64,000 bases of DNA from Pelomonas lactea (GTDB taxonomy: Bacteria; Pseudomonadota; Gammaproteobacteria; Burkholderiales; Burkholderiaceae_C), in the NCBI RefSeq assembly GCF_043555885.1, contig NZ_JBIGHX010000013.1:1-64000 (forward strand), in the 5' to 3' direction. The notes under the pieces are model-generated. The model was not told the origin of the DNA. It saw nothing but the letters and a program-made list of their open reading frames with translations, and made no database searches. Shown in pieces: positions 36,066-48,000 of this stretch. Each line of letters starts with the position of its first letter. Within the stretch, counting starts at the first letter, position 1. Made by a program: the position numbers and the translations under genes.

Positions 36066-39000
36066 TCAGGGCTTGCCGTCGCCACCGGCGTCACCGGCAG
36101 CGCAGCCCAGCTGCGCCCCCACGGGCGCGCAGGAGCGCGGCGGCTGCGTACCGGCGCTGCCCTCCGTCGCGGGACGGCCGGGGCCGACCTCGGTGATGAC
36201 ACCGCCGCGCAGCCGCGAGGCGACGTTCTCCGTGCGCACCGCCTCCTCGAAGCGGTCGCGGCGCGCGGCCTCCGACACCGACGCGATGGACGACAGCGCG
36301 CCGTCCGCCTGCGGCGAGCTGGGCGCATAGCCGTTGTACTTGACGAGGATGGCCGACTCCTTGCCCGCACCGTCGTAGAAGAACAGGTAGCCCGCGGAGC
36401 CTGTTTCCGGCCCGGTGAGCAGGATGACGGCCTTGTTGCGGATCAGCGCCGCGGTCCCGGTCGGGTCGCCGCCCACCTTGGGCAGCACGGTGATGTAGCC
36501 GGAGTTGATGCCCGCCGTCGTACCGGCGGCGTCGCCGCGGCCGATGTCGACGGCCACCTGGCCGAACGGCGCGCCGCCGCCATCGAAGGCCGTCGGGCCG
36601 ATGCTGATGGCCAGCGCCGGCAACTGGATGTTGGTGCCCAGCGTGTTGCTGTAACTCAGGCGCGACTTGATGACGGCCGGGTCGGTCGTGCCCAGCGCAT
36701 CGGCGTTGAAGAAGGCCATGTCGGCCTCCACGCCGGCGCCGGCCACGTTGACCTGCTTGCCCGTCACGCGCAGCAGCGACCGCGCCGGCGCGTCGCTGGC
36801 CGACGCGGCCGGCACCGACGCCAGCTTGGCCGACAACCCGCCCACGAACTGGTTGCCGGCCTGCATCAGGCTGGCGGAGCCGCCGGCATCGGCGACGAGA
36901 TTCAACCGCCCCTGCGCCGCCACTGCCAGCGAGCCCGAGGTCTGCACGATGACGTCGGCCAGCACGCGGATCTGCTTGCCCAGCGCGTCCTTCAGCACCA
37001 CCTCCTTGGCGATGCCGATGGACTGCTGGTAGGTCGACAGCAGGCCGTCATCAACAGCGGCGGGCTTGTTCACGGCCAGCGTGAGCGCACCCTGGTTGAC
37101 CTTGATGTCGCCGCCCAGCGAGAACACCGGCACGCTGACTTTGCCGTCGGTCAGCGTGGGGCTGGCCACCGTGATGCTGCCGCCGTTGACCTGCACCAGC
37201 GGAGCGCTGGTGTTCAGGCCCTCGAACACGGCGGTGCCCGCGCTGTTGCCCAACGTGACCTTGCCGGCCCGCGTGACGCCGTCGACGGCGCCGACAGCGG
37301 TGATGTCGAACGCCCCGGCGTTCGTGAACGTCACGGCGCCGTCGGCCGCGGCATCGCCGCGGGCCACCGCAACCTGCTTGACCTGGTTCGCGGCATCGCC
37401 CAGCGTGAAGCTGCCCGATCCCTTCAGCACCAGGCCCGCGGCGGCAATCGCCTCGCCCGCGGCCTGTGTCACGGCACCGGCTGTCTGCTCCAGCGTGATG
37501 GCCTTGCCGGCCGCCGGCGCCGCCACGCCGCTCGCGGCAGCGAACAGCGTGCCATCCGCGGCCACCGCGCCGACTTGATAGCTCGCCCCGTTCTTGAACA
37601 GCACGTCACCGGTCGCCGCATGAGCGGCCAGGCTGCCGGACACCGCATTGGCCTGGCCCAGGCTGATGCCGTTCTGCGCACGCACACCCAGCGCGCCACT
37701 GGTGGTGATGCTGCCACCGGACTGAGTGACACCGCCTGCGGCCGACGCCAGCCTCAGCGTGGCCGCGCCGACGTCGATCGACTGCGCCAGCGTCAAGTCA
37801 CCCGTCAGATTGCGCAAGCTCACGCTGCCGCTGCGCGTGATGCCCACCGAGTTGACCGTGCCCACTGCCAGCGCGTTGGCGTCCACGTACTGGATCGCCC
37901 CAGCGCCCGCACCCGCCGCCAGGCGGGCCACGTCGTTGGTCGCCTCGGCCAGCGTGAAGCTGCCAGCTCCCTTGAGCTCCAGCCCGTCGGCCGTGATGGC
38001 CTGGCCGGCCGCCTGCGTCACCGCGCCGGCCGATTCCAGCGTCAGCGTCGCCGCGCCCACGTTGACCGCCCGGTTCAGCGCCATGTCCCCCGTGAGGTTC
38101 TTCAGGCTGACGTTGGCGCTGCGCGTGATGCCCGCCGTGTTGACCGTGTCCACCGCCAGCGCGTTGGCGTCCACGTACTGGACCGTTCCCGTGCCCGCCG
38201 CCACCGCCAGCCGGGCCACGTCGTTGGTCGCCTCGGTCAGCGTGAACGCCGCGTTGCCCTTGAGCTCCAGCCCGCCGCCGGTGATGGCGCGGCCGGCCGC
38301 CTGCGTCACCGCGCCCGTCGACTCCAACGTCAACTGGGCGCCGCCCACGTTGACGGCCTGGCTCAGCGTCAGGTCGCCGCTGAGGTTCTTCAGGCTGACG
38401 TCACCGCTGCGCGTGATGCCCGCCGTGTTGACGGTGCCCACCGCCAGCGCGTTGGCGTCCACGTACTGGATCGCCCCCGCGCCCGCAGCCGCCGCCAGGC
38501 GGGCCACGTCGTTGGTCGCCTCGGCCAGCGTGAAGCTGCCCGCTCCCTTGAGCTCCAGCCCGTCGGCCGTGATGGCCTGGCCGGCCGCCTGCGTCACCGC
38601 GCCGGCCGATTCCAGCGTCAGCGTCGCCGCGCCCACGTTGACCGCCCGGTTCAGCGCCATGTCTCCCGTGAGGTTCTTCAGGCTGACGTTGGCGCCGCGC
38701 GTGATGCCCGCCGTGTTGACCGTGTCCACCGCCAGCGCGTTGGCGTCCACGTACTGGACCGTTCCCGTGCCCGCCGCCACCGCCAGCCGGGCCACGTCGT
38801 TGGTCGCTTCGGTCAGCGTGAACGCCGCGTTGCCCTTGAGCTCCAGCCCGCCGCCCGTGATGGCGCGGCCGGCCGCCTGCGTCACCGCCCCGGTGGCGGT
38901 TTCCAGCGTGATGTTCTTCGCAGCGCCCGTGGCCGAGATGCCATTCACGGCAGACAGCAAGGCGGCGTCGGCAGCCACCGTGTCGACCTGATAGCCGTTG

Positions 39001-42000
39001 ACCGCCTTGAACTGCACATGCCCACCGCTGGAATCCGCGGCCAAGCTCGTCACCGCGTTGCCCAGGTTCAGTGCGATGTCACCACCGGCCCTGACCCCCA
39101 GGGCCGCAGCCTCGACGGTGCCGGCACCGTTTTGCGACACGGTGCCGGCCGAGGCCTGCAGCCGCAGCGCGTTGGCGCCCACGCTCACCGCCTGGCCCAG
39201 CGACAGGTCGCCGGCGATGGTGCGCAGCGAGACATCGCCGGTGCGCGTGATGCCCGTCGTGTTGACGGTGTCCACGCTCAGGCCCCCGGCCGCGTCGACG
39301 AAGCGGATCGCGCCGTCGCCGGCACCGCCCGACGCAGCGGCGATCCTGCCCACGTTGTTGGCGGCGTCCAGCAGCTCGAAGCCACCGGCCCCCTTGAGCT
39401 CCAGCCCCCCGCTGGCCGACGTGCTCAAGGCCTTGCCGCTGGCCTGGCTCACGGTGCCGGCGGTGGTCTCCAGCGTGATGACCTTGCCGGCACCGAGCGC
39501 CGCGATGCCATCCACCTGGCTGAACAGCGCCCCGTCGGCCGCCACGGTGTTGATGACGTAGCTGCGCGTGTTCTTGAACAGCACGTCCTGGCTCGTCGAC
39601 TGAGCACCGACATCGCCCGCCACCGCATTGGCCTGCCCCAGGCTGATGGCGTTGGCGGCGTTCACGCCCAGCGTGCCGGCCGTGATGCTGCCGCCGCTCT
39701 GGGTGACCGCGCCCGCCACCGACTGCAGCCGCAGCGTGTTGGCGCCCACGTTGGCCGCCTGCGCCAGCACGAGGTCGCCCGTGACCGTGCGCAGCAGCAC
39801 ATCCGCCGCGCGCGTGATGCCCACCGTGTTCACCGTGCCCACCGTCAGCGCGGTGGCATCCACATACTTGACCGCGCCGGCGCCGGTGGCGACGGCCAGG
39901 GTCGTCACGTCGTTGCCGGCATTGGTCAGGGTGTATGCGGCAGCCCCCTTGAGTTCCAGACCCGAGGCGGTGATGTTGTGGCCCGCCGTCTGAGTGACGG
40001 TGCCTGCAACCGTGTCCAGCGTGACGAGCTTGCCAGCGGCCGCCGCCGAAACGCCGTCCACGGCACTGAACAGCGCACCATCGCCGCCCACCGCGCCGAT
40101 GGCATGGCCGATGCCGTTGCGGAAGCGGATGTCCTGCGTGCCGGACCTGGCGGCGAAGGTGGTCGCCACCGCATTGGTCGCGCCCAGGGTGATGGCATTG
40201 GCCGCATTCACGCCCAGCGCGCCGGCCGTGATATTGGCGCCGCTTTGCGTGACCGCGCCCGCTGCGGATTGCAGCCGCAGCGCGCTGGCGCCCACGTTGA
40301 CGCCGGCATTCAATGTCAGGTCGCCGGTCTCGTTGCGCAGCGTCACGTCACCGCTGCGGGTGATGCCGCCGATGCCCGTTCCGCCGGCGGCGCCCACCGA
40401 CAGGGCGTTGGCGTCCACATAACGGATGACACCATCGCTCGCGCCGCCGCTGGCGGCGGCCAGCACCGCCACATCGTTGCCGGCATTGGTCAGCGCGTAG
40501 GCCGCTGCCCCCTTGAGCACCAGCGCGTTGGTCCGCAGGTCGGCCCCTGCCGACTGCGTCACCGCCCCGGCAGCCGTGTCGAGCTGGATGATTTGCAGGC
40601 CCGCCGTGCCGGTGGTCGACACCCCGTTCACCGCACTCGTGAACACCGCATCAGCGCTCACCGAGCCGACGTTGTAGCCGTTGACGGCCTTGAACGACAC
40701 GTAGTCGTCGGAGGTGGCCGCCAGCGTGGTGACCGAATTGGCCAGATCCAGGTTGACGGAGCCGCCACTGGCGTTGGCGCCCAGGGCGCCCGCGCTGATG
40801 CTGCCCGTGCCGGTCTGGTACACCGCGCCGCCCCCTGCCTGCAGGCGCAGCGTGCTGGCCCCGACGCTGACAGGGCGGTCCACGTCCAGGAAGCCCGCAA
40901 CCGACCGCAGCGACACGTCGCCGGTGCGGGTGATGCCGCTGGTCGCATTGATGGCGTTGACCACCATGCTGTTGGCGGTGACGTAGCGGATCGCACCGTC
41001 GCTGGCGCCGCCGCTGGCCGCGACAAAGCTGCCGGCGTCGTTGCCCGGGTTGGTCAGCGTGTAGGCCGCCGAACCCTTGAGCTCCAGCCCGGTGCCGCGG
41101 AGGTTCTTGCCGGCCGCCTGCGTGACCGTACCGGCGGCCGTGTCCAGCGTGATGGCGCCGGGCACGCTGGCGCCGGCCGTGATGCCGTCCACCGCGGTGA
41201 ACAGGCTGCCGTCGGCGGCCACGCCGTTGACCTGGTAGCCGTTGGCGTTCTTGAAGACGATGTTGCCGTCGACGGCGGACGCGGCGGCGAAATCACCCGA
41301 CACCGCGTTGTTCTGGCCCAGGCCGATGCTGTTGGCCGCGTTCGCGGTCGACGTGGTGACCTTGGTGCGGGCGTTCACGCCCAGCGTGCCGGCGGTGAGG
41401 AGGCCGGCGGTCTGGTAGACGCCACCGCTCTGCGACTGAAGGCGCAAGCTGTTGGTGCCGACATCCACCGACGCGGCCAGCTTCAGGTCGCTGGCCTGGT
41501 TGTTCAGCGTGACGTTGCCGGTGCGCGTGATGCCCACGCTGTTGACGGTGTCCACCGCCAGCGCATTGGCGTCCACGTAGCGCAGCCAACCGTCGCCAGC
41601 GCCGCCCGAGGCGGCGGCGAGCGTGGCCACGTTGTTGCCCGCATTCGTCAGCGTGTAGGCCGCGCTGCCCTTGAGCTCGAGCCCGGCCGCGGTGATGTTC
41701 TTGCCGGCCGACTGCGTCACCGTGCCGGCGCCGGTGTCCAGCGTGACATTGCTGGCGCCGCCGTTGGCGGACACACCGTCCACCGCGCTCAGGAAGTTGC
41801 CGTCCGCCGCCACCGAGCCGATGTTGTAGCCGTCGACCGCCTTGAAGCTCACCTGTCCGGGCGCGGTGGCCGCCAGCGTCGTCACCGCATTGCCCAGGTT
41901 CAGCGCGATGCTGCCCGCGGCATTGACGCCCAGCACGGCGGCGCTGATGGTGCCCGCGCCGCTTTGCGAGATGTCGCCCGCAAGGCCCGGATCCGAGGTC

Positions 42001-45000
42001 TGCAGGCGCAGCGTGTTGGCGCCCACGTTGACGGCCTGGGTCATCGTGAGGCCGCCGGCCAGGCTGCGCAGCGAGACGTCGCCGGTGCGGGTGATGCCGA
42101 CGGTGTTGACCGTGTCCACCACCAGACCGTTCGAAGCCACGTAGTGGATCGCGCCGTCGCTGGGGCCGGCCGAGGCGGCAGCGATCCTGCCCACGCCGTT
42201 GGTGGCTTCCAGCAAAGCATAGCTGCCCGCGCCCTTGAGCTCCAGGCCGCCGCTGGCCGAGGTGGTCAGCGCCTTGCCGCTGCTCTGGGTCACCGTGCCG
42301 GCGGTGGTGTCCAGCGTGATGTTCTTGCCGGCGGCGGTGGCCGAGACACCATCCACCGTGGACAGGAAGGCACTGTCGGCGGACGCCGAGCCGATGTCGT
42401 AGCCGTTGACGGCCTTGAACTGCACGTTGCCAAGCGCGGAGGTGGCCGCCAGCGCCGTGACCGAATTGCCCAGATTCAAGGCGACGTCACCGGTGGCGTT
42501 GACGCCCAGGTTCGCCGCGGTGATGGCGCCCGCGCCGCTCTGCGTCACGCCCGCCTGCGTCGCACCGAGCCCGGCTTGCAGCCGCAGCGTGGCGCTGCCG
42601 ACGTTGGCGGCCTGCGTGAGCGACAGGTCGCCGTTGAAGCTGCGCAGCGAGACGTCGCCGGTGCGCGTGATGCCCACGGTGTTGACCGTGTCCACGGCCA
42701 CCGCGTTGCGGTCCACGTACCGGACCGCGCCATCACCGGCGCCGCCCGAAGCCACCGCGATCCGCGCCACGTCGTTGCCGGCGCCGGTGCCGACGTCCAG
42801 GTTCGTCAGCGTGTAGGCCGCGCTGCCCTTGAGCTCCAGCCCGGTGGCCGTGATGTTCTTGTCGGCCGCCTGGGTGACGGTGCCGGCGCTGGTGTCCAGC
42901 GTGACGTTCCTGGCCGTGCCGGTGGCCGAAACTCCGTCCACCCGCGTGAACAGCGCGCCGTCGGCGGCCACGGTGTTGATCGTGTAGCCCCCGGCATTCC
43001 TGAACAGCACATCCTGCGTCGTCGACTGGGCGGCGAAGTTGCTCGCCACCGCGTTGGACTGGCCCAGCGTGATCGCGTTGACGGCGTTCACGCCCAGGGT
43101 GCCGGCCGTGATGCTGCCGCCGCTCTGCGTGACGGCCCCCGCGTCAGACTGCAGCCGCAACGTGCTGCCGCCCACGTTGGCCGATTGCGCCAGCGTCAGG
43201 TCACCCGTGACCGTGCGCAGCAGCACATCGCCCGAGCGGGTGAGGCCCACGCTGTTCACCGTGCCCACCGACAGCGCGTTGGCGTCCACATACCTGACGG
43301 CGCCGGCGCCGGTGGCGGCGGCGAGGGTCGTCACGTCGTTGCCGGCGTTGGTCAGCGTGTAGGCGCCGGCGCCCTTGAGCTCCAGCCCGGTGGCCGTGAG
43401 GTTCTTGCCCGCCGACTGCGTCACGGTGCCGGCGCTGGTGTCCAGCGTGACGGACTTGCCGGCGGCCACGGCCGAGACGCCGTCGACCGTGCTTAGGAAG
43501 GCAGCGTCGGCGCTCAGCGAGCCGACGTCATAGCCATTGAGTTCCCTGAACTGCACGTTCCCACCGCCGGACGTCGCCGCAAACGTGGTCACCGCGTTGC
43601 CCAGGTTCAGCGTGACGTCACCCGACGCGTTGGCGCCCAGCGCACCGGCGCTAACGGTGCCCAGGCCGCTCTGCGACACGTTGCCCGACGAGGCCTGCAA
43701 CCGCAGGCTGGCAGCGCCCAGGCTGGCGGCCTGCGTGAGGGACAGGTCGCCGGTGACCGTGCGCAGCGAGACATCACCCGATCGGGTCACGCCCACCGAA
43801 TTGACCGTGGACACGGCCAGGGCGTTGGCGTCGATGTAGCGGATCGCGCCATCGCTGCCACCGCCGCTGGCGGCCGCGAAGCTGGCCACGTCATTGCCCG
43901 CATTGGTCAGCGTGTAGGCCGCGGCCCCCTTGAGCTCCAGTCCGGCCGCCGTGAGGTTCTTGCCGGCCGACTGCGTGACGGTGCCGCTGGTCGTCTCCAG
44001 CGTGATGTTCTTGCCAGCGCCGCCGGCGGTGACGCCGTCCACGGTCGCGGTGAAACCACCCTGCGAGGACACGCTGCCGATGGCATAACCGCCGGCGTTC
44101 CTGAAGACCACGTGGCCATTGCCCGACACGGCGGCCAGGTTGCCCGACACCGCGTTGGCCTGGTTGAGGCTGATCTGGCCACCGGCGTTCAAGCCGAGGT
44201 TCACCGCGGTGATGATGCCGGTTTCCGTGATGTTGCCGCCGGCCTGCAACCGCACGGTGCTGCCGGTGATGCCGCCCACACCGGTCACGCTCAGCGCGCC
44301 GGCCGTGACGTCAGCGACGGCGCTCACGTTCAGATCGCCACTGGTCGTGAAGGTCAGGTCACTGCCCGGGCTCTCCAGCGCGATGTTCAGCGTGCTGCCC
44401 GTGGACACGCGGCTCAGCGAATTGGTGCCTCGCACGGCCAGGGCGCCGGTGGTGATGACGCCCGTCGCGCCCAACTGCGTGGCCGCGCCATCGAACAGCA
44501 CACGCCCTGCGGTGAGGTTGACCGTGTCGGCGATCTGGATCGTCGTCGACTGCAGACCGATCCCGGTGCCATTGACGCTGGAGCCGGTGGAGATGGGCTG
44601 GTTGACGTTCAGCTGCGTCGGCGCGACCACCACCGCATTGCCATTGGCCGTGGTGATGCCAGACACGCTGGCGAAGTGGCCGGCGGACGTGGGGTCGTCA
44701 CCCACGATGCCCACCGTAGTGGCGCTGGCCGTGGTGTTGTTGAAGCCCACATCGCCGCTGGCGCTGGCGGCGGCGAAGGTGCCCGTCCCGCCCGCGTTCT
44801 GCACCACATTGCTGGTGCCCAGTGCGATGCCGGTGCCGGCCCGCACACCCACCGCTGCGGCAGTGATCGTTCCCGTGGTTTCGCTCACCGCACCGACGGC
44901 GTTCAGCCGCACCGTGCCGGTGGTGCCGGCCGCGAGGTCGCTGGCCAGCGTCAGGTTGCCGGCGGTCGTCTTCAGCGTGATGTCGTTGCTCGTCGCCGCC

Positions 45001-48000
45001 GCCTTCACCGCCGTGACGCCGGTGGCGCCCGTGAAGCTGCCGGCCGCCGTCACCGCGCCGACCGACAGCGCGCTGTTGTTGACCAGCTTGAAGTCGCCAT
45101 CCGAGGCCGTGCCGGCCACCGTGCCGACGGCGTTGCCGCTGTTCAGCAGTGTCACTTCCTTGCCGGCGTTGGCACCCAGCGCGGCCGCGGTGATGGTGGC
45201 GCTGCCGCTTTCCTGGATCGCGCCACTGGCCGTCAGGCGCACGGTGCCGGTCGCCCCCGCACTCAGGTTCTGCGCCAGCACCAGGTCCCTGGTGGCGCCG
45301 CTGGTCTGCAGCGTGAGATTGCCGCCGGCGGTGGTGGCCCCGGTGGTGGACGCGAAGAGGCTGCCATCCGCCGCCACGGTGCCCACGGTTGTCTTGTCGG
45401 TGTTCCTCACGTCGACCGCGCCACCCGACGCGTTGAGCGCCAGCACGCCACCGGCCGCCGTGCCGTCGCTCACCACATTGGCATTGGTCAGGCTGACGCT
45501 GGCGCCGCGAGCGCCCAGCGTGCCGGTGGTGACCTTGGCGCTGACGCCCGACACCCCGATGTTGCCGGCGGCGTTCAGGCGCACGGTGCCGCTGGTGGTG
45601 GTGCTCAGGTCCTGCGCCAGCGTCAGCGCGCCGGTGACCTGGGCCGTGATGTCCTTCGCCGCCGTGGCGGTGGCGATGCCGGTAGTGCCACCGAACAGCG
45701 CGCTGTTGGCGTCGGCACCGACACTGCCGACGGTGGTGGTGGCGGTGGTGTTTGCGAACTTGAAGTCGGAGCCCGCCGTGCCGGACCAGTTGCTGGCCGC
45801 ATTGGCCTCGGTCAGCGTGACGTTGCCGCCGCCGACCACGCCCAGGCTGCCCGCCGTGACGATGGCACCGGCCGCCTCGCTGATGTCCCCCGTCGCGTTG
45901 AGCCGCACCGTCCCCGAGCTGCCGTGGGCGGTGATGCCCTTGCTCAGCACCAACGCGTGCGTGACACCCCCGACAAACACCGTCACCGCCTTGCTGGCGC
46001 TGCTGGCGGTGATGCCATCGGTGGCAGCGAACAGGCTGCCGTCAGCGCCGACGCTGCCCACCGTGGTGTTGGCCGTGTTCTGGAACTTGAAGTCGCCGCT
46101 GGTGCTGCTGCCGGCCACCGTGCCGCCGGTCGCGGTGCCGTCGGTGATCACGTTCGCCTGGGTCAGCGTCACGTCGCCGCCGCCGTTGGCGCCCAGGGCC
46201 AGACCGGTGATGGTGCCGCTGGCACCCTGGCCGATGGTGCCGCCTGCGGTCAGCCTCACCGTGCCGGCGGTGCCCGCGTTCACGGCGTTGTTCAACGTCA
46301 GGTTGTCGGTGACGGTCTTCAAGCTCACATCGCCCGTGCGAGCGATGCCCACCGTGTTGACCGTGTCCACCGCCAAGGCATCGGCATCCACGTACTGGAG
46401 TGCCCCCGCGCCCGTGGCTGCCGCGATCTTGGCCACGTTGTTCTCGGGATTGGCCAGCGCGAAGCTGCCATTGCCCTTCAACTCCAGCCCGGCCGCCGTG
46501 ATGGCCTTGCCCGACGTGCCCACCTGCGTCACCGCGCCGGTAGCTTCCAGCGTCAGGTTGGCCCCGGCGGCGTCCAGCTTTTCGTTCAGGCCCAGCGTGC
46601 CGGTGGTCTTGATCGACACGTTGCCGGTGCTGCCGGTGCGCGTGATGCCGGTGGTGCCGTTGACCGATCCGACAACCAGGTTGCCGTTGTTGACCAGGTT
46701 GATCGTGCCGGCGCCACTGCTGGCGGCCAGCGTGCCCACGGTGTTGGCCTGGGTCAGAGTGAAGTTGCCGGGCCCGCCAAGCGCGAGCCCGCCGGTGCCC
46801 GAGGTGGTGATGGCAGCCGCCTGGGTGACGGCGCCGGCGCTGACGAGCGACAGGCTCTTGTTGGCGGCCATCGTGACCGCGCCGGTCAGCGTGATGTTGG
46901 CCGCGGCATCGCCGTTCAGCAACGTCAGATGATCCTGCGGCGCCAGGGCGGCGCCGACCACGATGGTGCCGCTGCCGTCGAAGCGGCCCACGGTGATGCT
47001 GGAGAAGCCGGCAGTGAAGTTGTCGGTGAAGTAGCTGGCCGGCAGCTGCAGCGTGCCGGCTCCACCAGCCAGGCCGATCGTGGCGGCTGCGGCTCGCGGC
47101 GCCAGGGTCAGAGAGCCGCTGCTGGTCAGCGCGACGGAAGAGTCAGCGATGTTGAGGCTGTTCGCATTCAGCCGGATGGCACCACTGGTGCTCTGCACGC
47201 TGGCACCCGGCGCCAGGCTGACGTCGTCGACGCCGCTGCCCGTGCTGCCGGTGCCGGTGACCGTGATGGAGCCCGAAGCGCTGCTGACGGTGCCGCCGCT
47301 CACGCTGACGCCGTCGTTGTTGTTGCTCGCGCCGCCCGAACCACCGCCGTTGCCGACGACGGTCACCGTGCCGGTGCCGTTGGCTCCGATGCGGGCGATG
47401 GCGCCCCCCGAGGACAGCCAGACCCCATGGTTGTTGCTGCCGGTGGCCGCGCCGCCAGTGCCGGTGATCGCCACCGTGCCGCTGCCGGTGACGGACGAGG
47501 CCGTGCCGGCGGAGGACTCCACCGCCACGCCGAAGTTGTTGTCGGTGGTGCTGCTGGACGAACCCATGCCGGTCACCGTGACATTGCCCCCGGCCACGCT
47601 GGATTCGAGGATCCGCACGCCGACACCGGACGTTGCCCCGCTGGCCTCGCTCTTGCCCGTCATGGCCAAGGCGCCGGTGCCGGCGTCGATCGTGGCCTGG
47701 GTGAGCAGGATGCCGTGCGGCGAGCCGACCGCCTCGTTGCCCGCGCCCGAGGCGCCGGGGGTGGGCACACCGCTGCCGCCGGCCAGCGTGATGGAGCCGT
47801 TGTTGCTGACGATGCTCGCGCCGCTGGCCAGCGTGATGCCGCCGCCGGTGGCGCCGCCCGAGTTCGACCACAGCAGCGTGTTCAGCTTGGTGCCGCCCGC
47901 GCCAACGATGTCGGACGCGCTCGTCGACAGGCTGATGGCACCGGTGGAGACGAGGCTCAGCGTGCGGTCGGCGCCGCTGTTGGGCTTGTTGATGCCCCGC

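Noticed and set aside
36066..37500. Contact-dependent inhibition toxin (CdiA) at the exoprotein C-terminus
   Set aside because: No VENN or similar boundary motif, no C-terminal toxin domain and no small immunity gene follows; the next gene is the caspase.
35844..43496. A 2550-residue open frame on the plus strand across the exoprotein repeats
   Set aside because: It is the antisense of the tandem repeats. High GC and biased codons keep the opposite strand free of stops, and the repeats copy this property. The product is Arg/Gly/Val/His-rich with no family resemblance and no ribosome-binding site.
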